Below are positions 1-5,697 of a stretch of 5,697 nucleotides of DNA, piece by piece. The stretch lies in NCBI GenBank assembly GCA_030039655.1, contig JASHVC010000172.1, positions 1 to 5,697 of the forward strand, written 5' to 3'. The notes beneath the pieces are model-generated. The model was given only the letters and a program-made list of their open reading frames with translations. It had not been told where the DNA came from and did no database searches. The stretch comes from Xanthobacteraceae bacterium. Its GTDB lineage: Bacteria > Pseudomonadota > Alphaproteobacteria > Rhizobiales > Xanthobacteraceae. How positions within the stretch are numbered: the stretch's first letter is position 1; each line of letters begins with the position of its first letter. A program made the position numbers and the translations under genes.

Positions 1-127
1 TCTTGTCGAACATGGACACGATCCAGACGACCAAGAGCGTCGGCGCGATGTAAGTCCAACGCACCCGCGTGGCGGCAACGCCGGTGGCGGAGCCACGTGC
101 AAAACCGTGCGGAGCCGTGATTGCCAT
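1..127 (-). CDS. Probable MFS transporter, N-terminal fragment (runs off left edge)
   Basis: Reading the minus strand from the ATG at 127-125 gives 42 open codons to the window edge. A short polar N-terminus (MAITAPHGFARGSATG) is followed by RVRWTYIAPTLLVVWIVSMFDK. An Arg-Trp entry, then a hydrophobic stretch ending in a Phe-Asp-Lys motif, is the usual look of the first transmembrane helix of major facilitator carriers, especially the anion:cation symporter group, where helix 1 normally ends in a D-R or D-K pair. A strong ribosome binding site (GGGGAGGA at 139-132) lies 4 bases before the ATG and supports this start. The gene is divergent from everything to its right. Such carriers often move organic acids or aromatic acids across the inner membrane by ion symport, which would suit the hydroxylase and importer nearby. 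Only about a tenth of the expected protein is visible, so the family call is moderate and the substrate is unknown. Confidence 0.6.
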   Translation of the reverse strand, partial: MAITAPHGFARGSATGVAATRVRWTYIAPTLLVVWIVSMFDK

Positions 128-131
128 GAGG

Positions 132-139
132 TCCTCCCC
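132..139 (-). promoter_or_regulatory. Ribosome binding site of the MFS gene
   Basis: The minus strand reads GGGGAGGA at 139-132, a near-ideal Shine-Dalgarno sequence. Four bases separate it from the ATG at 127-125. It fixes the start of the left-edge gene and shows that this short open frame is a real gene start. Confidence 0.7.
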
Positions 140-224
140 ACTGCGACGCGCGGTTTTTGTTGTTGCTTTGCGGACGCGGAACGCAGCAGGCGCGATACGA
201 TTTCGCGCGCTCGCGTATATACAA

Positions 225-253
225 AATCTTGCCCGCGCCTGCGGACTTGTCAA
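225..253 (-). promoter_or_regulatory. Candidate sigma-70-type promoter for the MFS gene
   Basis: On the minus strand a perfect -35 hexamer TTGACA (253-248) is followed by a 17-base spacer and a weak -10 element AAGATT (230-225, 3 of 6 consensus bases). It would start transcription near 218, leaving a leader of roughly 90 bases before the MFS ATG. The -35 match and exact spacing are seen directly; promoter function is inferred. An 8-base palindrome, GTATATAC at 215-222, sits close to the expected start site, where a repressor could act. Confidence 0.35.
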
Positions 254-265
254 CCATACGGACCC

Positions 266-764
266 ATGAACGAGCACCGCAGCTCTGCGCTAGAGGCAGA
301 CGCGCACCGCGGCAATGGCGGCAAAGTCTTTGTGGTGTTTCTGCGGCTCGGAGTGACGAGTTTCGGCGACCCAATCGCCCATCGTGAAAAGACGTATGTC
401 GATCTCGTCGCGCTCAGCCAATTTCTGCCCGGCCCTGCCGGCAGCAAGCTGGGCATCGCCATCGGATTGTCCCGTGCTGGCCACCTAGGCGCGCCGGCAG
501 CGTGGGCGGGTTCACGCTGCCGTCGGCGATCGCCCCGATGCTGTTCGGGTACGGCGTAGCTGCGCTGCACAATGCCCTACACAGCGGTTGGCTGCACGGG
601 CTGATGGTTGCGGCCGTTGCCGTCGTCGCCCAGGCAGTTCTCACCATGAAGCCTTCGGCGTCGCCGTCTTCCTCTTGCTCTTCATGTGGAAGACGCCGCC
701 GTGGCTCGTCTTGTTCCGCGCCATCGGCGGGGAGTTGCTGTCCCTGATTCCCTTCAGACATTGA
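266..764 (+). pseudogene. chrA: Decayed chromate transporter gene (chrA remnant)
   Basis: Three pieces of a ChrA/CHR-family chromate efflux protein lie in order but in three different forward frames. Piece 1 (266 to about 510) holds VFLRLGVTSFGDPIAH and then YVDLVALSQFLPGPAG, which match the conserved N-terminal signatures of the family. About 20 residues normally found between IAH and the DLVAL motif are missing in frame. Piece 2 (about 511 to 640) continues with FTLPSAIAPMLFGYGVAAL and ends in VAAVAVVAQAVL; it is one base out of register, so a one-base deletion lies at about 504-511. Piece 3 (about 650-764) reads AFGVAVFLLLFMWKTPPWL and ends IGGELLSLIPFRH-stop, which resembles the extreme C-terminus of ChrA. 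The middle of the protein, roughly 200 residues or more, is therefore gone. Intact long-form ChrA has about 400-450 residues; only about 165 codons remain. The ATG at 266 has no clear ribosome binding site and may be older than, or unrelated to, the original start. No working chromate pump can come from this locus. Confidence 0.8.
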
Positions 765-787
765 GCCGCAGGCCTTACGGCACAAGC

Positions 788-817
788 TTGACTCTGCCGA
801 GACCGCCAACCTATTTG
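788..817 (+). promoter_or_regulatory. Candidate promoter of the ABC importer operon
   Basis: TTGACT (788-793, 5 of 6 matches to the -35 consensus) and TATTTG (812-817, 3 of 6 to the -10 consensus) are 18 bases apart. Transcription would begin near 824, about 30 bases before the binding-protein ATG. It lies in the only gap between the chrA remnant and the importer, so a promoter is expected here. The elements are seen; their function is inferred. Confidence 0.35.
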
Positions 818-834
818 GGAAGCTGCCCACAAAT
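813..834 (+). repeat. Imperfect inverted repeat, possible operator
   Basis: ATTTG (813-817) pairs with CAAAT (830-834), and the inner GG/CC bases extend the arms with a small asymmetry. The element overlaps the candidate -10 box and start point of the importer operon, a usual place for a repressor site. It is short, and could be chance. Confidence 0.25.
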
Positions 835-844
835 GCAATCGAAC

Positions 845-850
845 GGGAGG
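845..850 (+). promoter_or_regulatory. Ribosome binding site of the binding-protein gene
   Basis: GGGAGG lies 5 bases before the ATG at 856. It is the strongest ribosome binding site in the operon and belongs to the first gene, which in importers of this class is often needed in excess over the membrane parts. Confidence 0.7.
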
Positions 851-855
851 ATTTA

Positions 856-1806
856 ATGTCGATCACCAGAAGAAGATATCTTTCGTCGCTCGCGGCGACC
901 GGCGCAGCCGCGCTCGCGGCACCGATGGTTTTCCCGGCGCGAGCAGCCGACAAGTTATCGATCGCGGTGATCCCGATTGCCGACTGCGCGCCGATCTACC
1001 TCGGTAAGGCCAAGGGCTTCTTCGAGAAGCAGAACCTCGACATCGAGCTATCGACCCAAGGCGGTGGCGCCGCGATCATCCCCGGCGTGCTTTCCGGCCA
1101 GCTGCAGTTCGGCTTCAGCAACGTCCCCTCACTGCTGATCGCGCAAACCAAAGGACTGAAATTCGTCGGTATCGCGCCAGGCGTTGCCTCGACGGGTATT
1201 AGCGGCAACGACTTTTGCGCAACCCTCGTACCCGGCGACAGTCCGATCAACAGCGCCAAGGACCTCGCCGGCAAAACCGTCGCTGTCAATAATTTGAACA
1301 ATATCGGCGAGGTTGCGATATGCGCCGGCGTGAAGGCCGCCGGCGGTGATCCAAAAAGTGTGAAATACATCGAGGTGCCATTTCCCGACATGCCGGCGGC
1401 GCTTGCCGACCATCACATCGAGGCTGGGTGGATGGTGGAACCATTCGTCACCATCGCGCGGTCGCGCGGCAACAAGGTAGTAGATTGGCCTTTTGTCGCT
1501 ATCGCGCCCAAAGTCATGATCGCGATCTATTTCGCCTCAGAGCAATACGCCAATGCGAACCCCGACATTGTAAAGCGGTTCAGGGCCGCGATGGCCGAGT
1601 CACTCGCCTATGCAGATTCCCACACCGACGAAGTTCGCAAGATGATTCCGACCTATACGCGGATTACGCCCGAAATCGCCGCCAAGATCACTTTGCCAAT
1701 CTGGCCGGCCGAATTTAACCGCCCATCGATTCAGGCTCTGGCCGACGACTCCCTAGAAGACGGGTTGATCAGCAAGAAGGCGGACGTGGCCGCCCTGTTG
1801 CCCTAA
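856..1806 (+). CDS. ABC transporter substrate-binding protein, NMT1/SsuA/TauA type
   Basis: This 316-residue periplasmic binding protein would capture a small solute and deliver it to the two permeases encoded next. Residues 1-30 form an export signal: RRRYLSSLAATGAAALAAPMV followed by an Ala-Arg-Ala site, so cleavage is likely before the ADKLSIAV start of the mature protein. The twin arginines at 5-7 before a hydrophobic, Ala-rich stretch suggest the Tat route. The mature part follows the NMT1-like fold: the PIYLGKAKGFFEKQNLDIEL block (about 46-65) near the N-terminus, GGGAAIIPGVLSGQLQFGFSN (about 70-89), the DLAGKTVAVNN hinge-like block (136-146), and ADHHIEAGWMVEPFVTIAR (184-202). The last is the usual 'domain that senses and aligns the ligand' block, with its W-x-V-E-P-F signature. 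Family members bind sulfonates, nitrate, taurine, pyrimidine precursors, or aromatic acids such as phthalate; the ligand here is unknown. Three Cys (44, 121, 156) remain after signal removal. The ribosome binding site GGGAGG supports the start. The next gene begins 8 bases after the stop. Confidence 0.92.
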   Translation: MSITRRRYLSSLAATGAAALAAPMVFPARAADKLSIAVIPIADCAPIYLGKAKGFFEKQNLDIELSTQGGGAAIIPGVLSGQLQFGFSNVPSLLIAQTKGLKFVGIAPGVASTGISGNDFCATLVPGDSPINSAKDLAGKTVAVNNLNNIGEVAICAGVKAAGGDPKSVKYIEVPFPDMPAALADHHIEAGWMVEPFVTIARSRGNKVVDWPFVAIAPKVMIAIYFASEQYANANPDIVKRFRAAMAESLAYADSHTDEVRKMIPTYTRITPEIAAKITLPIWPAEFNRPSIQALADDSLEDGLISKKADVAALLP

Positions 1807-1814
1807 GCTGCGGG

Positions 1815-2636
1815 ATGAGTGCGCCATCGACCAGCGTGCGGGCAAGGACCAGCGCCCGCACGATCGTTTGGCTGCAGGGTCTCGCGGGTCTTGCAGGCTT
1901 TGCGGCGTTGCTTGAAATCGTGCCGCGATCCGGGCTGGTCTCCCCCTATTACCTGCCGCCGCTCAGCACGATCATCGTGGCGCTGTTCGGCGAGTTCCAC
2001 AGGGCGGAGTTCTGGAACGCGCTCACTGACACGCTCAAAGCCTGGGCCATCGGGCTCGCCATATCGCTGGTCGCCGGCATCCTTGTCGGTATTGCCATCG
2101 GCAGTTCACACGTGCTGCGGACTTTGACGCACTCGACCATCGAATTTCTGCGACCGATTCCCTCGGTGGCGTTGATCCCGCTCGCAGTTCTGCTGTTCGG
2201 CTCGCAGATTCAATCGACGCTGGTGCTCGTTGTCTACGCGTCGTTCTGGCAGGTGCTGATCCAGGTGCTGTACGGCGTACAGGACGTCGACCCAGTGGCG
2301 CGCGAGACTGCGCGCTGCTACGGGCTCGGCCGCTGGGCTCAAATTCGCTACGTCATCTGGCCGACCACCCTTCCCTACCTGATGACCGGGGTCCGCCTGG
2401 CAGCAGCGGTGGCGCTCATCCTCGCCATCACAAGCGAGGTCGCCATCGACACGCAAGGACTCGGCAAAGAGATCGCCGACACGGAATCCGGCGGCGCCGT
2501 CGCCGCCATGTACGCCTACTTGATCGTCGCAGGCGTCATCGGCGTCATCGTCAATCTCGGCGCGCGCGCGCTCGAGCGCCGGGTGCTAGCATGGCATCCG
2601 TCGATCCGGCTGGACAGCGCCGAGGCCGGCGCGTGA
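1815..2636 (+). CDS. ABC transporter permease, first subunit (BPD_transp_1, SsuC/TauC type)
   Basis: This 273-residue inner-membrane protein would form half of the importer channel. A basic N-terminus leads into a hydrophobic helix at about 17-36, then PYYLPPLSTIIVAL (about 44-57), a motif typical of SsuC/TauC permeases. More membrane segments lie at about 76-96, 117-127, 133-152, 190-210 and 230-250. The cytoplasmic coupling loop that contacts the ATPase (EAA loop) is clear at about 164-190: ETARCYGLGRW, then the I-x-P-T-T-LP ending at YVIWPTTLPYL. The length is usual for the family. The ATG lies 8 bases after the binding-protein stop. No good ribosome binding site is visible there (only GCGGG directly before the ATG), so translation is probably coupled to the upstream gene. 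Its stop overlaps the next permease start. It differs clearly from the second permease, so the channel is probably a heterodimer. Confidence 0.93.
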   Translation: MSAPSTSVRARTSARTIVWLQGLAGLAGFAALLEIVPRSGLVSPYYLPPLSTIIVALFGEFHRAEFWNALTDTLKAWAIGLAISLVAGILVGIAIGSSHVLRTLTHSTIEFLRPIPSVALIPLAVLLFGSQIQSTLVLVVYASFWQVLIQVLYGVQDVDPVARETARCYGLGRWAQIRYVIWPTTLPYLMTGVRLAAAVALILAITSEVAIDTQGLGKEIADTESGGAVAAMYAYLIVAGVIGVIVNLGARALERRVLAWHPSIRLDSAEAGA

Positions 2637-3418
2637 ACAGCATCGTACCGCCGCTTCGCCGCATCGCCGTCACGCTGGCGCTTCCGATGGCGTTAATCGC
2701 GACTTGGTGGTTTACCAGCGCAGGTAGCCAGAACTTCTATTTTCCGCCGCTGCAAACGATCCTCGATACCTTTGTCAAGCTGTGGTTTTCTCCGCAGGCG
2801 ATCCCAAACGTACTGCCGAGCCTGGCGCGCTTTTCCGTCGGCTATCTCGCTGCCGCGTTTCTGGGCATTGCCATCGGCGTTCCGGTCGGCGCGTCGCGCA
2901 CCTTGCGCAACGTCCTCGAGCCGGTGCTCGAATTCCTGCGCGCCATCCCGCCACCGGTATTGGTGCCGGTGCTGATCCTGTTCACCGGAATCGGCAACGA
3001 AATGAAGGCCTTAGTGATCGTGTCCGGCTGTATCTGGCCGGTGTTGCTCAACACCGTCGCTGGTGTGCGGTCGCTCGACGAGGTGCTTGAGGAAGTAGTT
3101 CGCAGCTATCGCATCGGCAGGCTCGCCCGGCTGTGGCATTTCGTTTTGCCGGGCGCGAGCCCGCAAATATTCACCGGACTGCGGCAGTCACTTTCGATCG
3201 GCATCATTCTCATGGTCGTCAGCGAGATGTTCGCCGCTAGCGACGGCATCGGCTTTGTGCTGGTGCAGTATCAGCGGACGTTCGCCATCCCCGAGATGTG
3301 GAGCGGCATTATTGTGCTCGGCATCATCGGCATCGCGTTGTCACTGATCTTTCGCGCCGTTGAGGCCTGGATTCTGGGCTGGTACCACGGCCTCCGCCAG
3401 TCGCAGCGCGCGGGTTGA
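2633..3418 (+). CDS. ABC transporter permease, second subunit (BPD_transp_1, SsuC/TauC type)
   Basis: This is the partner permease, 261 residues from the GTG at 2633. That start makes the common four-base GTGA overlap with the stop of the first permease and has GAGG (2622-2625) 7 bases upstream. An in-frame ATG at 2591 would add 14 charged residues (MASVDPAGQRRGRR) and a 46-base overlap and is less likely. The protein shows a first helix at about 12-30, the NFYFPPLQTILDTF block (34-47), membrane stretches at about 68-86, 108-120, 125-142, 187-200 and 224-242, and an EAA-type coupling loop at about 153-184 (EEVVRSYRIGRLARL, then HFVLPGASPQIFTGL). The second Ala of the consensus EAA triplet is replaced by Val. 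The LEFLRAIPPPVLVPV segment matches the LRPIPSVALIPL segment of the first permease, confirming that they are paralogues. The ATPase gene follows after 15 bases. Confidence 0.92.
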   Translation: MNSIVPPLRRIAVTLALPMALIATWWFTSAGSQNFYFPPLQTILDTFVKLWFSPQAIPNVLPSLARFSVGYLAAAFLGIAIGVPVGASRTLRNVLEPVLEFLRAIPPPVLVPVLILFTGIGNEMKALVIVSGCIWPVLLNTVAGVRSLDEVLEEVVRSYRIGRLARLWHFVLPGASPQIFTGLRQSLSIGIILMVVSEMFAASDGIGFVLVQYQRTFAIPEMWSGIIVLGIIGIALSLIFRAVEAWILGWYHGLRQSQRAG

Positions 3419-3433
3419 TTTTCAGAGGCTCCG

Positions 3434-4240
3434 GTGGCCAAAGCGGCAACGCCCATGCTCGAAGTTAAGCGGCTGCACAAGGTTTATGCCGATACGAGCC
3501 GTACCGTCGAGGCGATTCGCGACGTAAGCTTTAGTGTCAGCGAGGGCGAATTCGTTTGCATCGTCGGCCCGTCAGGAGCGGGTAAGACCACGCTGTTGAA
3601 ATGCGTCGCCGGACTTTTGGCGCCAACATCGGGCGGCGTCGTCCTGGAAGGCCAGCCGGTAGCTGGACCGCCGCCTGCCATGGCAGTCGTGTTTCAGGAG
3701 TATAGCCGCAGCCTATTTCCCTGGATGAGCGTACACGACAACATCGCGCTGCCGCTAAAGCAAAAGAGAATGAGCGCGGAGCGACGCGAGGAACTGGTGC
3801 GCGATGCGCTGGCCTCGGTCGACCTCTCCGGCGTGGGCGGCGCCTATCCATGGCAACTGTCGGGCGGAATGCAGCAGCGCGTGGCCATCGCCCGCGCCGT
3901 CGCCTACGAGCCGCATGTACTGCTGATGGACGAGCCGTTCGCCGCGGTCGATGCGCAGACGCGAGCCGATCTCGAAGATCTGGTCCGGGTGCTGTGGCGT
4001 CGGCTGCGCGTGACCGTGCTGTTCGTGACGCATGATATTGATGAATCGGTCTATCTCGGGCAACGCGTGCTCGTGATGTCGCACGCGCCCACGGTCATCA
4101 TGGAAGACGTCACGATCGACTTGCCCGATGAACGCACGCAACTGGAAACACGCTCGATGATGCGGTTCGGAGAATTACGCAAGCACATCTATTCGCAAAT
4201 CCAGCTGGCCAAGCAGGGCTGGCGTCCACCCTCCGAGTGA
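3434..4240 (+). CDS. ABC transporter ATP-binding protein (SsuB/TauB type)
   Basis: This 268-residue cytoplasmic ATPase would drive the importer. All motor motifs are present: Walker A GPSGAGKTT (45-53), Q-loop FQEY (87-90, Gln88), the LFPWMSVHDNIALPL segment (94-108) typical of the nitrate/sulfonate/taurine class, ABC signature LSGGMQQR (142-149), Walker B VLLMDEP (162-168, catalytic Glu167), D-loop AAVDAQTR (170-177), and switch His200 in FVTHDIDES. Nothing essential is missing, so it should be active. The C-terminal tail (about 230-268) is short and carries no recognisable regulatory domain. The start is GTG 3434, with AGAGG (3424-3428) 5 bases upstream; the ATG at 3455 (MLEVKRL) is a possible alternative that would lose only 7 residues. 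The gene is the last of the operon and ends 28 bases from the stop of the converging hydroxylase gene. Confidence 0.95.
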   Translation: MAKAATPMLEVKRLHKVYADTSRTVEAIRDVSFSVSEGEFVCIVGPSGAGKTTLLKCVAGLLAPTSGGVVLEGQPVAGPPPAMAVVFQEYSRSLFPWMSVHDNIALPLKQKRMSAERREELVRDALASVDLSGVGGAYPWQLSGGMQQRVAIARAVAYEPHVLLMDEPFAAVDAQTRADLEDLVRVLWRRLRVTVLFVTHDIDESVYLGQRVLVMSHAPTVIMEDVTIDLPDERTQLETRSMMRFGELRKHIYSQIQLAKQGWRPPSE

Positions 4241-4268
4241 CGCTCCGCCGCTCCGTTCGCGAGCCGGT
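4241..4268. other. Convergent gap between importer operon and hydroxylase gene
   Basis: The two stops face each other 28 bases apart. I see no GC-rich stem followed by a T run on either strand, so no intrinsic terminator can be called. Transcripts from the two sides probably overlap, or rely on Rho. Confidence 0.4.
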
Positions 4269-5697
4269 TTAGGATAGGTGCCCCGTAGCGATCGCCGCGA
4301 CTTCGGCCGCCTCTTCCGGCGGCGCATTGCCGCGCCAGACAATGTGCATGTCTGGCCGTATGAGGACGAGGTCGTAGCCGTAAATCTCCCGGGCGATCCG
4401 GTCGGGCACCTCGAGCACCGTGGTTGGCGCGCCTCGCGAGCGGAGCGCTTTCTCCAGCCCGCTCGCATCGGCCTTGGTGCTGCCGAGTTTCAGGATCGTG
4501 TAGCCGTCGGGGATACGGTCCTGCATGGGCGTGCCGTCGTCGCACCAGACGTGAGGAAGCCGCGCGCCCGGCCAGGTGGTTGGATGATACTCGCGGAACA
4601 GATGCTCGGGGCCGCCCGGAATGTTGCCGATGATTGGCGAGTCCACATAACGGTAGCCCAGCTCGGCGCCGATCATTTCGTTGCTCTTGCGCTGTTCGAT
4701 ATCCGCCATGGTGGACAGGATGTGGCGGGCCTGCTCGCCCGCGGGCGTGTTGTCGCGAATGTTCGGACGCCAGAGCGAGCGCCACTTGCGCCGACCGAGC
4801 GTAGCGTAGCGCGACGCGCCGACGTTGCGCTCGCCGACCTGCCGGCGTTCGATCTCGTAGGACCTGAGCAAATTCGGCCCGCCCCAGCCACGGACCGTGG
4901 CGGCGAGCTTCCACGAAAGATCGATCGCGTCGCCGACGCCGGAATTCATGCCAAGCCCGCCGGTCGGTATGACCAGGTGCACTGCATCTCCGGCGAGAAA
5001 GACCCGATCCTTGCCGTAGCCGTCGGCGAGCAGAAGATTCTGCCGCCACGGATCGCAGGAGAGCATCTCATATTTGATGGGAGCGCCGACGGTGCGCTCG
5101 AAGGTCGAGTTCATTTCATCATTCGTGTCGACGATGGAATGCAGCGTCCAGTGCTTGGTCGAATCCTGCATAATCAGCTGCGTCGCCTTGTCGTCGGCGA
5201 CGTGATAATGCCGCCCCTTTCCCGGACCGTTGCCGATGGGCAGGCGGTTGAAGAGTTCGTCGCAACGGTAAAGCGCTTGGCGCAGCGCTAGGGTGTTTCC
5301 CTCTCCAGTGAGTTTGATCCCCAGCTCCTTGCGCACCGGGCTCGTGCCGCCGTCGCATCCAACCAAATATGAGGCGCGTAAATCTTGCGTGCTGCCGTCG
5401 CTCTTCCGTACACGTGCAGTTACGCCCTCGTGGTCTTGGCAGAGCGACAGGAACTCACAGCCGAAGCGAACGCTGACGGCCGGGATCGCCTCGGCCACCG
5501 ACTTGAGCAGCGGCTCAAGTGTATATTGCGAGATGAGCTGATAGGGCTCGAGCGGCAAGCTGCCGTCATTGGTTGCACGCGTGTCAGCCTGAGCCTGGGC
5601 GACCGACGGGTACGGCAGGCGTAACAGCGGCCGCTCGTTAAGCGCGAGAACAATGTAGACATCCATCGGACAATCGGAGCGCAGTCCCGCGGCACGG
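4269..5697 (-). CDS. FAD-dependent aromatic monooxygenase (PheA/TfdB/MhpA type), N-terminus beyond right edge
   Basis: 475 residues are visible before the stop (TAA at 4271-4269). The family are group A flavin hydroxylases, cytoplasmic enzymes that use NAD(P)H and O2 to add a hydroxyl to aromatic rings such as phenols or hydroxyphenylpropionates. The visible part has the second FAD/NAD(P)H motif YLVGCDGGTSPVRKELGI (about 110-127, DG motif) and the third FAD-binding motif DRVFLAGDAVHLVIPTGG continuing into GMNSGVGDAIDLSWKLA (about 230-265, GD motif). The C-terminal third (about 375-475) has the thioredoxin-like domain of this family, beginning PGARLPHVW and lacking an active CxxC. The first FAD motif (GxGxxG) is not visible. 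The frame stays open to the window edge, and the codons before the ATG at 5666 read RAAGLRSDCP, continuing directly into MDVYIV as expected inside the family fold. That ATG is therefore internal, and the real start lies about 70-80 codons further out, giving the usual length of about 550. The substrate is not determined. Confidence 0.92.
   Translation of the reverse strand, partial: RAAGLRSDCPMDVYIVLALNERPLLRLPYPSVAQAQADTRATNDGSLPLEPYQLISQYTLEPLLKSVAEAIPAVSVRFGCEFLSLCQDHEGVTARVRKSDGSTQDLRASYLVGCDGGTSPVRKELGIKLTGEGNTLALRQALYRCDELFNRLPIGNGPGKGRHYHVADDKATQLIMQDSTKHWTLHSIVDTNDEMNSTFERTVGAPIKYEMLSCDPWRQNLLLADGYGKDRVFLAGDAVHLVIPTGGLGMNSGVGDAIDLSWKLAATVRGWGGPNLLRSYEIERRQVGERNVGASRYATLGRRKWRSLWRPNIRDNTPAGEQARHILSTMADIEQRKSNEMIGAELGYRYVDSPIIGNIPGGPEHLFREYHPTTWPGARLPHVWCDDGTPMQDRIPDGYTILKLGSTKADASGLEKALRSRGAPTTVLEVPDRIAREIYGYDLVLIRPDMHIVWRGNAPPEEAAEVAAIATGHLS

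Noticed and set aside
191..207. CGCGA...TCGCG inverted repeat as a regulatory hairpin
   Set aside because: Five-base arms made only of C, G and one A are expected by chance in DNA this rich in CG steps.
107..559. Single 150-codon plus-strand gene starting at 107
   Set aside because: Only the part after 266 resembles ChrA. The upstream part overlaps the MFS start and promoter and looks non-coding, and the tail after about 511 is out of frame with the ChrA homology.
414..953. Minus-strand open frame of 179 codons across the chrA remnant and the start of the binding-protein gene
   Set aside because: It covers the leader and signal-peptide region of a strongly supported gene. Its composition is low in hydrophobic blocks and matches no family I recognise, and the plus-strand chrA pieces explain the region better.
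4189..5049. Minus-strand open frame of 286 codons in another frame of the hydroxylase region
   Set aside because: It is very rich in Arg, Ser and His, has no domain, and overlaps a well-supported gene on the same strand.
4278..5291. Long plus-strand open frame of 337 codons opposite the hydroxylase gene
   Set aside because: It is antisense to a gene with clear flavin-hydroxylase motifs. Its translation is rich in Arg, Ala and Val with no recognisable domain, and it has no good ribosome binding site. High-GC genes commonly leave such open antisense frames.
1..5697. CRISPR arrays, tRNA or rRNA genes, insertion-sequence ends, toxin-antitoxin or phage-defence genes
   Set aside because: I looked for regularly spaced repeats, tRNA-like folds, terminal inverted repeats with transposase frames, and small paired genes, and saw none.

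Overview
The window is high-GC, gene-dense DNA that looks like an alphaproteobacterium. A Rhizobiales relative such as Bradyrhizobium or Rhodopseudomonas is the best guess, judged from codon use, the GTG starts with short overlaps, and protein wording familiar from that group. No marker gene proves the taxon.

Layout from left to right. Bases 1-127 (minus strand) are the first 42 codons of a probable major facilitator transporter that runs off the left edge. Bases 128-265 are a divergent intergenic region with a candidate promoter and a small palindrome. Bases 266-764 (plus) are a decayed chromate-transporter gene (chrA). Its recognisable pieces lie in all three forward frames, with segments missing between them. 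Bases 765-855 are the leader of the next operon, with a candidate promoter overlapping an imperfect inverted repeat. Bases 856-4240 (plus) are a compact four-gene ABC importer operon of the nitrate/sulfonate/taurine (NMT1/SsuA/TauA) type: a periplasmic binding protein with a twin-arginine-like signal, two different membrane permeases, and an ATPase. Bases 4269-5697 (minus, converging on the importer) are a 5'-truncated FAD-dependent aromatic hydroxylase of the PheA/TfdB/MhpA type, whose N-terminal FAD-binding motif lies beyond the right edge.

How the genes could work together: the importer would bind a small, probably anionic compound in the periplasm and bring it in at the cost of ATP. The MFS protein may be a second uptake route. 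The FAD/NAD(P)H hydroxylase is of a kind that hydroxylates aromatic rings in the cytoplasm. The setting suggests uptake and catabolism of an aromatic compound. This is an inference from neighbourhood only; the ligand cannot be read from the sequence, and the hydroxylase is on the opposite strand, so it is not in the importer operon.

I found no CRISPR array, tRNA, rRNA, insertion sequence or integrase, and nothing that convincingly represents an undescribed system. The most notable points are the fragmented chrA remnant, the two-permease importer of unknown substrate beside a ring hydroxylase, and several start-site corrections.
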